Assembly (NCBI GenBank): GCA_012932865.1
Contig: SAXG01000056.1
Span: 235,970 to 299,969 of the forward strand
Source of the DNA: Amylostereum areolatum
Taxonomy: Eukaryota > Basidiomycota > Agaricomycetes > Russulales > Stereaceae
DNA: 64,000 nt
Reading direction: 5' to 3'
How positions within the stretch are numbered: the first letter of the stretch is position 1; each line of letters begins with the position of its first letter. Under the pieces are notes generated by a model that was given only the letters and a program-made list of their open reading frames with translations, did no database searches and was not told the DNA's origin. The translations under genes were made by a program, and so were the position numbers. Positions 54,507 through 64,000 of this stretch are shown here, piece by piece.

Positions 54507-55641
54507 TGTGACAGAAGTTGGGAAGTCGATCCTAGTCCTGCACGATGGTGAAGCTTGAATCGTCGAGGAAAGGATGTGGGCAGGATGTAACGACAAGGAA
54601 ATCATTATCCATCTGACCCAAATTTCAAATTTCAGGTTCAACCAGTCACGTGAGACACCCTCACCGCTAAAACGCGTTTCTTCATAGGTTCGGTCCAAGC
54701 CGCCGTTCACAGTCCGCTTCGCTCTCCGCTTCACTCCTGTGAAGGGGCTTGCTTCAAGGTCCGAGAATAAAGGGAGGTAGCTTCGGGCATACAGCTCTCC
54801 ATCCGCTGCTCCCGCTCTATATGTTATATGGGGGATTTTGTTTATTTACTTCGCATCTCAAACTCTCTGAGCAAGCCTGTGCAAGAATTATATGTACTGC
54901 TTGTGGTACGGCTTGAGAGATTACCCTTAATACCGTGTTTTTTCCAATTGCTTCTCAAATATTCAGCAGTCATGTTTAGCACATGTTACTTTACAACTGG
55001 TACAATGGTATCATTATCTTGATGCCCAGCAGGTTTATGTGAGAACATACAAACGTGTGGCCCATACGATCGCCAGATCGCCATCCCGATCAGCGTAAAC
55101 GCGTACTTACTCGCGCAATCACGTGCACCAACATTGCCACACCGCGCCTGGTGCCATGACAGACGAGGAGTAACTGAGACATTTGTTGGTACGGGCCATA
55201 AGATTTTGCGTCACCTTTGCTTTAAACCACGTTAGCATGCCGGACGCGAGACCTACCCTGTCAGAAACGCAGTTTATGAGACCGATGAACCGCCTAAGTC
55301 GCGACGATGGGAGGAGCGAGAAGAGAATAGATTCGAGAGTGCCGGGGTCTAGGGTAGTGCAACGTGCGCTACAGTACCGTATGACGAGATGGACAGTCTG
55401 AGGAAAAGGGAAAAGGGATACTGTCCTTATATACAAGTGGGAACGATGGTGCGATGTGATGCGATAGTGGTGCGAGCGGGGGGAACAATAAGAAAGGAGT
55501 CATGGGGAGGAGGACAGAGGTCCGGAGCAATGATGTCATAGATAAGGATACGGAACACCGTTCGGAAGTCCGGGCAATGACGTCGTTGGAGCATGCGATG
55601 CGAAGGAAAGTCATGTGCCGTGATGCGTCGCGTGTACAAGG
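54507..55641. other. Intergenic region left of copy B
   Basis: 1,135 bases with short frames only. The five bases before the LTR are CAAGG, the expected half of copy B's target duplication; its partner lies outside the window. Confidence 0.45.
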
Positions 55642-56178
55642 TGTTACAACTTGTCCAAGGTACTTCATTTTCCATTGCTTTACTAGGAAGGACGTCGCTA
55701 AACGACGGATTACGACTGTGCCCCAGTTCGTAACCGTCTCAACGACGCGACGACGACAGTGCCACAGATCGTCACCATCCCAACGACAGTGCCACAGATT
55801 GTCACCGTCTCAACGGCATAGCCGCGATGGTGCCACAGTCTTATCCCCGTAGATACTTGATGCGACCGTCGCTCAATGTACATATATTTACTCGACCTCC
55901 TTTCTTATAAAAGGAGGCTCATCGAACGAGCCATTCCTCAGCTCGTTCTCTTTGTAAATACAGGACTGTTCTAACTAAAGAACCTCCTCTTAAGTCTACT
56001 AAAGAGAATCCAAACTAAAGTCGAAAGCTCGCCTAAGTATTCCGTGAACACTTACTGCTTCGCTCATCGACTCTAACCTTCGCGCAACCGAGACGTCTGG
56101 ATCACCTGATCCCACCTCTCACACGTAAGAGTACTGTAGCCTGAGCCGCTTGTCACGTGATAAGGACCGTCCTTAACA
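55642..56178 (+). repeat. Copy B 5' LTR (537 bp)
   Basis: TGTTACAACT to CCTTAACA. TATAAAAG at 55906-55913 and AGCTCGTTCT at 55940-55949, the same 34-nt spacing as copy A. Confidence 0.92.
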
Positions 56179-56180
56179 CT

Positions 56181-56190
56181 AGAACGAGCT
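56181..56190 (+). promoter_or_regulatory. Primer-binding site of copy B (self-priming type)
   Basis: AGAACGAGCT two bases after the LTR; reverse complement of AGCTCGTTCT at 55940-55949 in the LTR. Confidence 0.7.
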
Positions 56191-56248
56191 CTCCTCTACA
56201 CTAGCTCACCCTACAGTTTGGCGCAGAGCGTCAAACGAAACACCCACC

Positions 56249-58300
56249 ACGGAGTCAGCGGAACAACCCGCTGAAAAAAGACCATCAGATTTTGAGATCC
56301 CTCAACTCCAATCAAACTGCAGTCGAGACTTCCCTAACGGAAACGAAGATCATCGCTGGACATTTGACCCCTATCATCTCCTTTTTTACTACGACGGAGC
56401 CCTCGTCGCGAAAGAAAGCAAAGGGACATACGCATACCAGTGGAACCCGCCCATATACAGATACAACCTTCCCCCAGCAGCAGAATACTTCAAAGATAGA
56501 TCCAAAAGAGAAAAGGAAGACGGAAGCTACGACAATTCACATTGGAAGCGCCCAGATTATTCAAGACCTCATATCGGGCCCCTCTCATCAGAAGAACTCT
56601 GGAAACACCCGGACGCACAGAAAGTCGAAGAGAAACCTTACACCGGGAATATTAAGGACTACTGGGAATTTGATCCCGATACCGACACAGCCGATACGAC
56701 AACCGAACCACAGAACCCTCGAACCGAACTCCAGCATCCTCAAGAACCCGCAACAGCCGCACCACCTCCAGAGGAAACCGCGCCAGAACCTAAGAGAACT
56801 ATATCAAACCCCCAAATTAAGTCCGATCCCGGAGGAAGTCGAGAAAGCAGCCCATCGAGCGCAGCAGAAACGGAAGAACATACAGAGAACCCAACAAGAT
56901 CCCCATCACCTGACGACATCTTCGGAACCACAAGAGGAAGAAAAGGAAATCTATTCGGAAAACCCGAAAACATCGCATCAATGGGAGACACCGCCACCTC
57001 GATACCCAACCCCGCCACTGCACCTGGCTATGTCCCCCCTGGAGAGATTAATGTACCGTACCAGACGCCTCCATCTCCGACACCAGCCGATCCCGCAAAA
57101 CCGAGACCTGAGACTCGATTCGCCCTAGGATTCAGCGCGACCGAACCAATAAGATGGAGACCGCCACAATCACCATCACCACCGCCTTCCGACCGATCGA
57201 TCGAAGACAAGAAAGGAAAAGAAGTTCAGGACTACGTTTTCGGAAGAGGAGCAACCGCAGATCTTCCGAAAGGATCGAAGTATCCACCAGGGAATTCCCC
57301 ACCGGGAGGAACAGGAACAATCGGATCAAAGCCCGACGACAAGGACAAAGGATTCAAGTTAAACGCATTAGGAGTATATGACGGAAGGGATCGGGCAAAA
57401 GCAGCAAAGTTCGTAGAACAATGCGTACTTCGCTTCATAGCATTCCCCAACGCATATGCTGCCAACATGCGTAAGATAACCTTCGTGCTCTCACATCTCA
57501 CCGATGGGCCTGCCCTTCATTGGGCGTCCCTTTTAATAAGCAAAATCGATAAGATACGAGATCGCGGCCTAGATCCAGAAGCGTACCTTCCATGGACGGT
57601 GTTCCGCGACCACTTCTTAGAGACCTTTGGAGAAATAGACCCCGGAAGAGACGCTAGATTCAACATACAGCGCCTGGAACAAGGCACTATGGATACCAAA
57701 GATTACATCACGATCTTCAGAGACTATGCCATGGAAGCTGGTTACGATCATAAAGCATTGATCGACCAATTCAAGAGAGGACTGCGCAACGATATCGTAG
57801 TCGAGATCCTCAAGAGAGATCACATCTCGAACGATATTGAAGAATGGTATGAACTCGCATTGCGCATCGATAATAACTGGCGAGAAGCTCAAGCATTCCA
57901 ACGGCATTATACGAGACCAATGAACCCAACGAGCGACCTCACCCTCCTATACAAGAAACCACAGGCGTACATTCCATTCCGAAAAGGAAACGGAAACAAA
58001 GGAAACGTTACCACCGCCAGGGCCGCTCAAACCGGAAACAACGGCCGAAACTTCAGACGCCTCACCCCGCAAGAACGTACCGAACTCCAGAAATCAGGAT
58101 CATGCTTCTATTGCCGGAAGCCAGGACACATCTCCAGGAACTGCCCAGAGAAACGTACCCAAACAGCGATCAATGCACGAACAGCGAATCTAACAGAGGA
58201 AGAATCCCCGATTGATCAGATCACCAAGCTTGTGAACAAGATGGACAGTGAAACGTTCGCACGCACTGCCAACATGTTTAAAGACAATCAGGGTTTTTGA
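56249..58300 (+). CDS. gag: Copy B gag with probable ACG-initiated extension
   Basis: The first ATG of the transcript is at 56981 (439 aa from there). The frame is open from ACG 56249 (context CACCACGG), adding 244 codons as in copy A. Capsid-region motifs (LASLL-type ASLLISKIDKIRDRG, EQGTMDTKDYITIFRDY) and the knuckle SCFYCRKPGHISRNCPEK are intact. There is no ATG between the predicted RNA start (55940) and 56981. Confidence 0.85.
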   Translation, partial: TESAEQPAEKRPSDFEIPQLQSNCSRDFPNGNEDHRWTFDPYHLLFYYDGALVAKESKGTYAYQWNPPIYRYNLPPAAEYFKDRSKREKEDGSYDNSHWKRPDYSRPHIGPLSSEELWKHPDAQKVEEKPYTGNIKDYWEFDPDTDTADTTTEPQNPRTELQHPQEPATAAPPPEETAPEPKRTISNPQIKSDPGGSRESSPSSAAETEEHTENPTRSPSPDDIFGTTRGRKGNLFGKPENIASMGDTATSIPNPATAPGYVPPGEINVPYQTPPSPTPADPAKPRPETRFALGFSATEPIRWRPPQSPSPPPSDRSIEDKKGKEVQDYVFGRGATADLPKGSKYPPGNSPPGGTGTIGSKPDDKDKGFKLNALGVYDGRDRAKAAKFVEQCVLRFIAFPNAYAANMRKITFVLSHLTDGPALHWASLLISKIDKIRDRGLDPEAYLPWTVFRDHFLETFGEIDPGRDARFNIQRLEQGTMDTKDYITIFRDYAMEAGYDHKALIDQFKRGLRNDIVVEILKRDHISNDIEEWYELALRIDNNWREAQAFQRHYTRPMNPTSDLTLLYKKPQAYIPFRKGNGNKGNVTTARAAQTGNNGRNFRRLTPQERTELQKSGSCFYCRKPGHISRNCPEKRTQTAINARTANLTEEESPIDQITKLVNKMDSETFARTANMFKDNQGF

Positions 58301-58331
58301 ATCGTCCTTCAACCGCGGCTGTTGAAAGGAC
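58291..58331 (+). promoter_or_regulatory. gag-pol -1 ribosomal frameshift signal, copy B
   Basis: GGGTTTT at 58291-58297, stop TGA at 58298-58300, then stem GTCCTTCAAC (58304-58313), loop CGCGGCT, and GTTGAAAGGAC (58321-58331). Identical to copy A in all these parts. Confidence 0.78.
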
Positions 58332-60150
58332 ACAGACAATGAACTTTTCAAGTCGATCTTCTGTACAGGATACAGAAGATGACGTAAATAGAACAGTGTA
58401 TATAAGGTCATACCAAGACGGAGCAACACACGCTCCATCAATCCATATACCTGTTATGTTTCATGGAAAGTTCCGTAAAGCCGCAGCAAAAGCGCTATTG
58501 GACAGCGGGGCAAGCAGCACTCTGATCCATCCAGATTTCGTACGGAAACACAAGATGAATCTGATCCAGCTTAAGAAACCGATACCGATATACAACGTCG
58601 ACGGATCTCGAAACACTCTGGGAGAGATCAAACAGAAGGTATACCTTCCAATGACAATGGAAGGAATCAACGGAGAAATCCACCGCGAAAGCCTAGGACT
58701 ATTCGTCACAGCCCTAGGAGGAGACGAAGTAATCTTAGGAACCCCTTGGCTTAAAAAACACAACCCTAGCATCGATTGGAGAAAGAGACAGATTACACTA
58801 CAGACATGTCCAGGTACGTGCTCCACCACGAGTAAAATAATGACCGTCCAAGGAAAAGACGAACCCTTCCTACCATCATTCGAAAAACAGAAGATCAACC
58901 ATCACGCAACGATAGAAGAACAAGAAGACCCCGAATTCAACTCCGATTTCGCCGATATCAGGATAGTCAGAACATTCCATGGAAAGACTGATGTAGAAAC
59001 AATGCCAATTGCAGAAGAAACAAACGAACCCGGTATTTGGATAACAGCAAGAGCAACCAAGGCACAAGAACTCGCAGAAAGAGCGGCCATAGGAGAGAAG
59101 AAGAAGACACTCGATGAGATGATTCCGTCTAGTTACAAACAGTATCAGAAGGTATTCGAAAAGAAAGCGTCGGAACGCTTTCCAATCAGCAGACCTTGGG
59201 ATCACGCGATAGACCTGACTGAAGGATGGAAACCTCGAAATTGTAAAGTGTACCCAATGACGGTACCGGAACGAAAGGAACTGGACACATTCATAGATGA
59301 ACATCTACGAAAAGGGTACATCCGAGAATCAAAATCAGAGATATCATCGCCCTTCTTCTTTATCAAGAAGAAAGATGGATCTCTTCGACCAGTACAGGAC
59401 TATCGCTATCTTAACTCGATCACGGTCAAAAATGAATACCCGATACCACTCATCTCAGATCTCATCGACAAATTAAAAGACGCTAAGATCTTCTCAAAGC
59501 TCGATCTCCGATGGGGATACAACAATGTTCGGATCAAAGAAGGAGATCAATGGAAAGCTGCGTTCAAAACAAACAGAGGCCTTTTCGAACCAATGGTAAT
59601 GTTCTTCGGACTAACCAACTCACCCGCAACATTCCAAGCAATGATGAACGCACTGTTCAAAGAATTAATAGACACCGGAAAAGTGGTGGTCTATATGGAT
59701 GACATACTGATATTTACAGAAACACTCGACGAACATAGGAAACTGATGAAAGAAGCCCTCCAACTTCTAGAACGGAACGATCTATTCCTGAAACCAGAGA
59801 AGTGCTTCTTCGAACGACCATCGATCGAATACCTAGGCGTGATAATCACGCACAACAAGGTACAGATGGATCCGGTCAAAGTCCAAGGGCTAACCGAATG
59901 GCCCACACCGAGGAAAGTAAAAGAAGTCCAATCATTCCTCGGATTTGGAAATTTCTATCGACGCTTCATCAAAGACTATTCTAAGATCACCAGACCCCTA
60001 TTCCAGCTCACAAAGAAAGACCACGAATGGAACTGGACGACCGAATGTGAACGTACCTTCGAAAGACTGAAACGAGAATTCACGTCGTCCCCAATCTTAA
60101 TCATGCCCGATGAAAACAAACCATTCCGCATAGAGAGTGACGCCTCCGAT
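58297..60150 (+). pseudogene. pol: Copy B pol, cut in RNase H by copy C
   Basis: Protease (LLDSGASSTLIHPD) and reverse transcriptase (VVVYMDDILIF, FFGLTNSPATFQ) are intact. The chain runs to RIESDASD of RNase H, where the copy C LTR supplies a stop within two codons. RNase H, integrase and chromodomain are therefore displaced. Confidence 0.92.
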
Positions 60151-60689
60151 TGTTAAGGACGGTCCTTATCACGTGACAAGTGGCTCAGGCTACAGTACTC
60201 GTGTGGATGAGAGGTGGGATCAGGTGATCCAGACGTCTCGGCTTATACGAAGTTAGAGGTCGATAAGCGAAGCAGTAAGTCTTCACAGAAGACTTAGGCG
60301 AGCTTTCGACTTAGTTACTTTATGCTCTCTTTAGTAGTGTTAAGAGGAGGTTCTATTTAGAACAGTCCTGTATTTACAAAGAGAACGAGCTGAGGAATGG
60401 CTGGTTCGATGAGCCTCCTTTTATAAGAAAGGAGGTCGAGTAAATATATGTACATTGAGTGACGGTCGCATCAAGTATCTACGGGGATGAGACTGTGGCA
60501 CCGTCGCGGCTGTGCCGTTGAGACGGTGACGATCTGTGGCACTGTCGTCGGGACGGTGACGATCTGTGGCACTGTTGTCGTCGCGTCGTTGAGACGGTTA
60601 CGAACTGGGGCACAGTCGTAATCCGTCGTTTAGCGACGTCCTTCCTAACAAGGTAATGGAAAATGAAGTACCTTGGACAAGTTGTAACA
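60151..60689 (-). repeat. Copy C 3' LTR (539 bp)
   Basis: TGTTAAGGAC to GTTGTAACA, same length as the copy A LTRs, with scattered substitutions. Confidence 0.93.
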
Positions 60690-60919
60690 CTATCCCCCTC
60701 TCTAGAATCTATGTCTCGTAGATTCCTGAATCGAAGCGGTTCTAGAGGGATCTCTTGAACATGCTGTCGATCGCTCGCTCTTCGCCATTGGAGGAGGAAT
60801 ATTGTTGATGCGAGGAAGGTGAGGATCGTAAGTCCTACTATGATGCTGATGACGGCGAGGAGCCAGCGTGGAGTAGGTGTATTGAAAATCGCGGGATCGG
60901 GCGACTGAGTGGGTTGCAT
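60479..60919 (-). CDS. Copy C ORF5: membrane protein with LTR-encoded read-through tail
   Basis: Same start and membrane segment as copy A ORF5 (LLAVISIIVGLTILTFLAS). The stop codon used in copy A inside the LTR is TAC here, so the frame continues about 60 further codons through LTR sequence, including the repeats (CHRSSPSRRQCHRSSPSQR). The extra tail is probably accidental. Confidence 0.5.
   Translation of the reverse strand: MQPTQSPDPAIFNTPTPRWLLAVISIIVGLTILTFLASTIFLLQWRRASDRQHVQEIPLEPLRFRNLRDIDSREGDSVTTCPRYFIFHYLVRKDVAKRRITTVPQFVTVSTTRRQQCHRSSPSRRQCHRSSPSQRHSRDGATVSSP
60690..60703 (-). promoter_or_regulatory. Polypurine tract of copy C
   Basis: AGAGAGGGGGATAG on the minus strand next to the 3' LTR, identical to copy A. 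Confidence 0.85.
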
Positions 60920-60993
60920 CACGCTTCTGAGTCCTCATGTTTTGATGTTCACTCCTTTTATCCTTATCCGGAATCAAGCGATAGAATTCCATT

Positions 60994-61377
60994 CTACCGC
61001 TTGAGTAACGCCTCTACTACCTTTACGTCCTCCTCGTCTATCGTAGTAGCCCCTAACCGATGTCCTATCCTCGCCGTCGTCGCGTGATCCGGGCTCTTGA
61101 ACCGAGGCCCGCGTTTTCGGAAGAGTCCCTTGATGCCGCATCTTCCCTTTGACTCCTGCATGGCTTCTTCGTCTAGGCTTCTCGGCCTCTTCATGGCGCG
61201 AGCAACGTCCGGACGGCTTAAGAGTTCCGTGACTCGTTTGAGATGACGAAGGAGTTCTTCGTCTTGTGGGTCGGGCGTGGGAGTGCGCGAGAGGACGGGC
61301 GAAGGAGGAGGGGTGGTAGGAGGGGTGCAGTCGGTGGTGGAGAGGTTGCGCGAAGAGGAGGTGAGGGTGGAAGACAT
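60994..61377 (-). CDS. Copy C ORF4: 127-aa accessory protein
   Basis: Same length as copy A ORF4. Differences include H to C near residue 20, GVRGIFRKHG versus GIKGLFRKRG, and SPTMDGED versus ATTIDEED. The reading frame is intact although ORF3 of the same copy is broken. Confidence 0.6.
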   Translation of the reverse strand: MSSTLTSSSRNLSTTDCTPPTTPPPSPVLSRTPTPDPQDEELLRHLKRVTELLSRPDVARAMKRPRSLDEEAMQESKGRCGIKGLFRKRGPRFKSPDHATTARIGHRLGATTIDEEDVKVVEALLKR

Positions 61378-61760
61378 TTGGTTGGTGTGGGTGGTGCGAG
61401 TGGGTTTGTTTAGACGATGTCTGAGGATGTTGTGGTCTTTGTCGCTTTCCTCTTTATCCTTACGATGCGGAGGGGCAATGATGTAATCATTGCCAGCAAT
61501 CGTAAGCGATGATTCGTACATAATCGAAACTGAGTCGTAAGCCGGCGACGCGTCCAGCGCGTCACGGGGAGAATATCAAGTGTTTCGCCTTCCTCGTAGC
61601 GATAGGAACTGGTATAGTAGAGAAGTCCGAGGAAAATATGCGTGCGGATGAGGGCGCAGTCCGTGATCAGTCCAAGGAGTATCGTAAGGAGAAATCATAA
61701 AGGCGGGATGATGGGAGAAATAGTCCGAGTGCGTATGATGGGTGAAGTCTGTCCGCGCGC

Positions 61761-63758
61761 TTACCAGGGTTCTGGCCAGTGATCCTTCGACTCCTCCGCT
61801 TCCTGCAAGTCCCAATCTGCTTCCTTCCAGAAGAGATCGTCGACGCGCCATGAGTGGTTGAAGCGTGAGGGGGGTTCTTGTTGAGTGCAGAGCATTGCGT
61901 CCTCCCAATACAGCCACTGCTCAGTGGCGTGTTGGGCGGCTTCGTGCGTCAGGCTCTCGCGTCGCGTGAGGAATCCCAGAAGCTGCCTGTGGGCGTGGGG
62001 GGGGTCGGTAGCGTCGGTACGTCGGAGGTGGGGGTGGGACATCAGTGTTCCTGGACCGTAGTTGGTATCCGGACGGTTCGGGCGAGGGTGAGGAAGAGGA
62101 GTCTGTGGTCGGAGGGGATAGCAAGACCGCGATTGGGGGAAGTGAGGGGGAACGTTCTTCCGACGGGGACAGTCTCGGCGGAGATGGCCTTGCTCGCCGC
62201 ATTTCCAGCAGCATTTCCGCGGCTTCGAGGGAATTGCGTCCCACTTCTCTTGTGTCCACGTGGTCAGCTCTTCGCTCCATGGGTCCGAGGGATTCTCGGC
62301 TACTTCCTTCGTCTTGTCGTCCTTCTCCGATTTGTCCGCCGAGCTGTCCGATTCGTCCGCTGAACTGTCCGACTCGTCCGTTAGGCTGAGTTCCTGTCTC
62401 CGACGAGCGCGGTCTTCCATCATCCGATCGACTATCTTCTTGAGTTCCTTGAAGTTCTTCCTCACCCGATGCATCGGGGAGTCTGAACTCTCTGATCCGC
62501 TTGAACGGTCTTCCGTCGGGGTCGACAGATTCATGTTTACGTCGCTGTGAGGCGACTCGGGGATTTTGGGCGATGGAATCTCGATCGTGGTCGGAGTGCG
62601 AATGTAGGAACGAGGGATAAGCAGGGGGGCCTCCGTGCCATGGCATGGGAGTGTCGCTAGCAGATACCGGGAATGGAGTTGGCGGTCTAGGCACTGTGGG
62701 CAGCCGAGGAGATGTCCCAGGTATTGGTCGCGGATCGCTGGTCTGTTGTCTGGGCTCTGGGGGAGCCATGGGCTGTCCGGATAGCTCTCTTGGCAGGGGC
62801 TGTCTGAACTGCTCTCCGGGTAATCCGTTTCTAGCGACGGGAGGCTGGACGGGGTTAATCTGGGTGATGCCGGGGATGGGTAAGGATCCTGGTGGTGTGG
62901 GGGGCGGTGATGGGTCGTGGAGGGGCGTTAGGAAGGAACGGGGGTCTGGTGAGGGTGGATGCGATGGGATCGGGTCGAACAGTATAGCCCGGGGAGATGT
63001 GATGTCCATGGAAGATGAGGTCGATGTCGGGGCCTTCGCGTGACGACATATGGGGAACTCCGGTAGTTTCCATTCGTCTTCGGAGGATTTCTCCTTCGTA
63101 GGCGGCACGGAAGGTATGTCTTTCCCAGTTGAGCCAGTTGACTCGGAGTCCGACTTCAGTGAGGAACTTTCGGAGTTCTGCGACGTTGAGTATAGCCGCT
63201 GCGCTAGTTTCCTGAATCGTCGAAGGAGATTGACCTCTCGTTCCTCCATCTCGGTCGAGAGCGTCAGGTACCTCAGGTCCAGCTGGTGGAGTTCTTCGTC
63301 GAGCATCTTGTTGTGGTCTTCCAGGATGCCCTGGACGTCGGCCGACTCCCTCCTGAGGTCGTCGATCCGTTGCCTGGCCTGCTCGATCGCTACTCCGGCT
63401 ATCATGTGGGCTATTTGATTCTCGAGTATCAGGGAGTCGGGTGTTGGGACTTCCGTGGCTCCGGGCCACGGGGATTGCGTTAGCACCTGGGAGGAATCCG
63501 GGTGCTTCAGTTCAGGATTCTTCTGTGTGCTTCTAATCGGCTTACCCCCTGTTCTTCCGTCTGGTCATGACCTAGACGGAGAAGGGTACTGACTTAATTG
63601 CGAAGATTGCTGCCGATCGGGCGATGAAGCAGTCTCCGCAGAGGGCACGTTCTGTTGAGTGTGGTGTGCTCTGTTGCAGACGAGACGGATACGGTCGACA
63701 TTGTTGGTGAGACGGTTTGATTGGTAGAGGTGTTGGTTGCGTTTGGGGTGGTGGACAT
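61761..63758 (-). pseudogene. Copy C ORF3, frameshifted
   Basis: Exon 1 has lost single bases relative to copy A (for example cacccaac to caccaac on the coding strand). Exon 2 has a run of six Gs on the plus strand at 62899-62904 where copy A has five, which switches frame in the proline-rich centre. The coiled coil before it and the knuckle (CWKCGEQGHLRRDC) after it are still recognisable, in two different frames. Confidence 0.7.
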
Positions 63759-63898
63759 TTTGGTGATCTGTCTTGCTGAACCCATAGGGTTTTTATCCCC
63801 CCCTTGTTGGCAGTGCATTCGCCTGAATGCCGTTGAGTCTCACTTAGTGTCTTACTTTCGTCTTGCGTTTCTTTCGTCTCGTTGGTCTTCGTTCTTGC

Positions 63899-64000
63899 TG
63901 CGTGCTTCAGTTTCGTCACGATCAGTGGCTTCTGTGTGGTATCTTTGATTGGCTGTGGTGGCAACTTCGGTGCCTTGGGATTATTCCGGTGGAATTCTGC
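63899..64000 (-). pseudogene. pol: Copy C pol, C-terminal end (partial)
   Basis: Reads AEFHRNNPKAPKLPPQPIKD as at the end of copy A pol, just after the chromodomain. It then loses one base (ACCACACAG versus ACCAACACAG), so the last residues differ from A. The remainder of pol lies beyond the window. Confidence 0.75.

Larger units (their letters stand above)
55642..60150 (+). mobile_element. Copy B: same retrotransposon family, interrupted by copy C
   Basis: Plus-strand element with a 537-bp 5' LTR, primer-binding site, gag with extension, frameshift signal and the first ~618 codons of pol. It stops inside the RNase H motif, where an LTR of copy C begins. Proteins are close to copy A, but the LTR differs at many sites and by indels in the U5 part, so B belongs to a somewhat diverged lineage. 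The rest of B should continue on the far side of copy C, outside the window. Confidence 0.93.
60151..64000 (-). mobile_element. Copy C: same retrotransposon family, nested in copy B, partial in window
   Basis: Minus-strand element inserted into copy B pol. It shows, from left, the 3' LTR, polypurine tract, ORF5, ORF4, a frameshifted ORF3 and the end of pol, then leaves the window. The five bases left of it are CCGAT. LTR and ORFs are close to copy A. Confidence 0.92.

Noticed and set aside
1..64000. CRISPR array, rRNA operon or bacterial-type gene cluster
   Set aside because: No spaced direct repeats or rRNA sequence seen; the introns and gene families are those of a fungal nuclear genome.

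Overview
The window is nuclear DNA of a basidiomycete fungus, most likely an Agaricomycete. The evidence is the density of introns (nearly all 45-65 nt, GT-AG), a polyporopepsin-type aspartic protease, a basidiomycete-style class I myosin whose first exon is only the start codon, and Tf1/sushi-like chromodomain Ty3/gypsy retrotransposons. The order cannot be fixed from sequence alone. Exon joins below were built by hand; lengths and phases were checked codon by codon.

Bases 1-24,400 (ordinary chromosome): a kinase C-terminus cut by the window edge, a basic protein of unknown function, a HET-domain protein, a multi-pass membrane protein, a peroxisomal-type D-amino-acid oxidase, a secreted pepsin-like protease, a zinc-ribbon plus RING-H2 ubiquitin ligase (minus strand), an MSC7-like aldehyde dehydrogenase, a small uncertain gene, a tandem pair of secreted RNase T2 genes (one short, one with an extra C-terminal domain), an ACT-domain protein, an intron-containing tRNA-Trp and an OAC1-like mitochondrial carrier.

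Bases 24,700-41,500 (housekeeping cell biology): MDM1-like PXA/RGS/PX sorting nexin, TRM6/GCD10 tRNA methyltransferase subunit (convergent with MDM1, divergent from the next gene), a UNC-45/She4-like myosin chaperone directly followed by its probable client, the class I myosin, then a coiled-coil protein of unknown function and riboflavin synthase on the minus strand.

Bases 42,200-64,000 (mobile-element region): three copies of one LTR retrotransposon family around one ordinary gene (a signal-peptide/single-TM protein at 53.5-54.5 kb). Copy A (42,211-52,489, minus strand) is complete: LTRs that read as identical, a 5-bp target duplication AAGAC, and intact ORFs. Copy B (from 55,642, plus strand) is interrupted in its RNase H region by copy C (from 60,151, minus strand), which runs off the window.

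The retrotransposon is the most unusual content. Its leader of about 1.04 kb has no ATG in copies A and B. Yet 244 codons in frame with gag are open and conserved, starting at an ACG in an ideal initiation context. Gag and Pol are joined by a GGGTTTT slippery site placed directly on the gag stop codon, followed by a hairpin. A 10-nt primer-binding site just inside the LTR is complementary to the predicted RNA 5' end, as in Tf1-type self-priming. Downstream of pol lie three further ORFs: a probably spliced coiled-coil protein with a CCHC knuckle, a 127-aa protein, and a single-pass membrane protein whose gene runs through the polypurine tract into the LTR.
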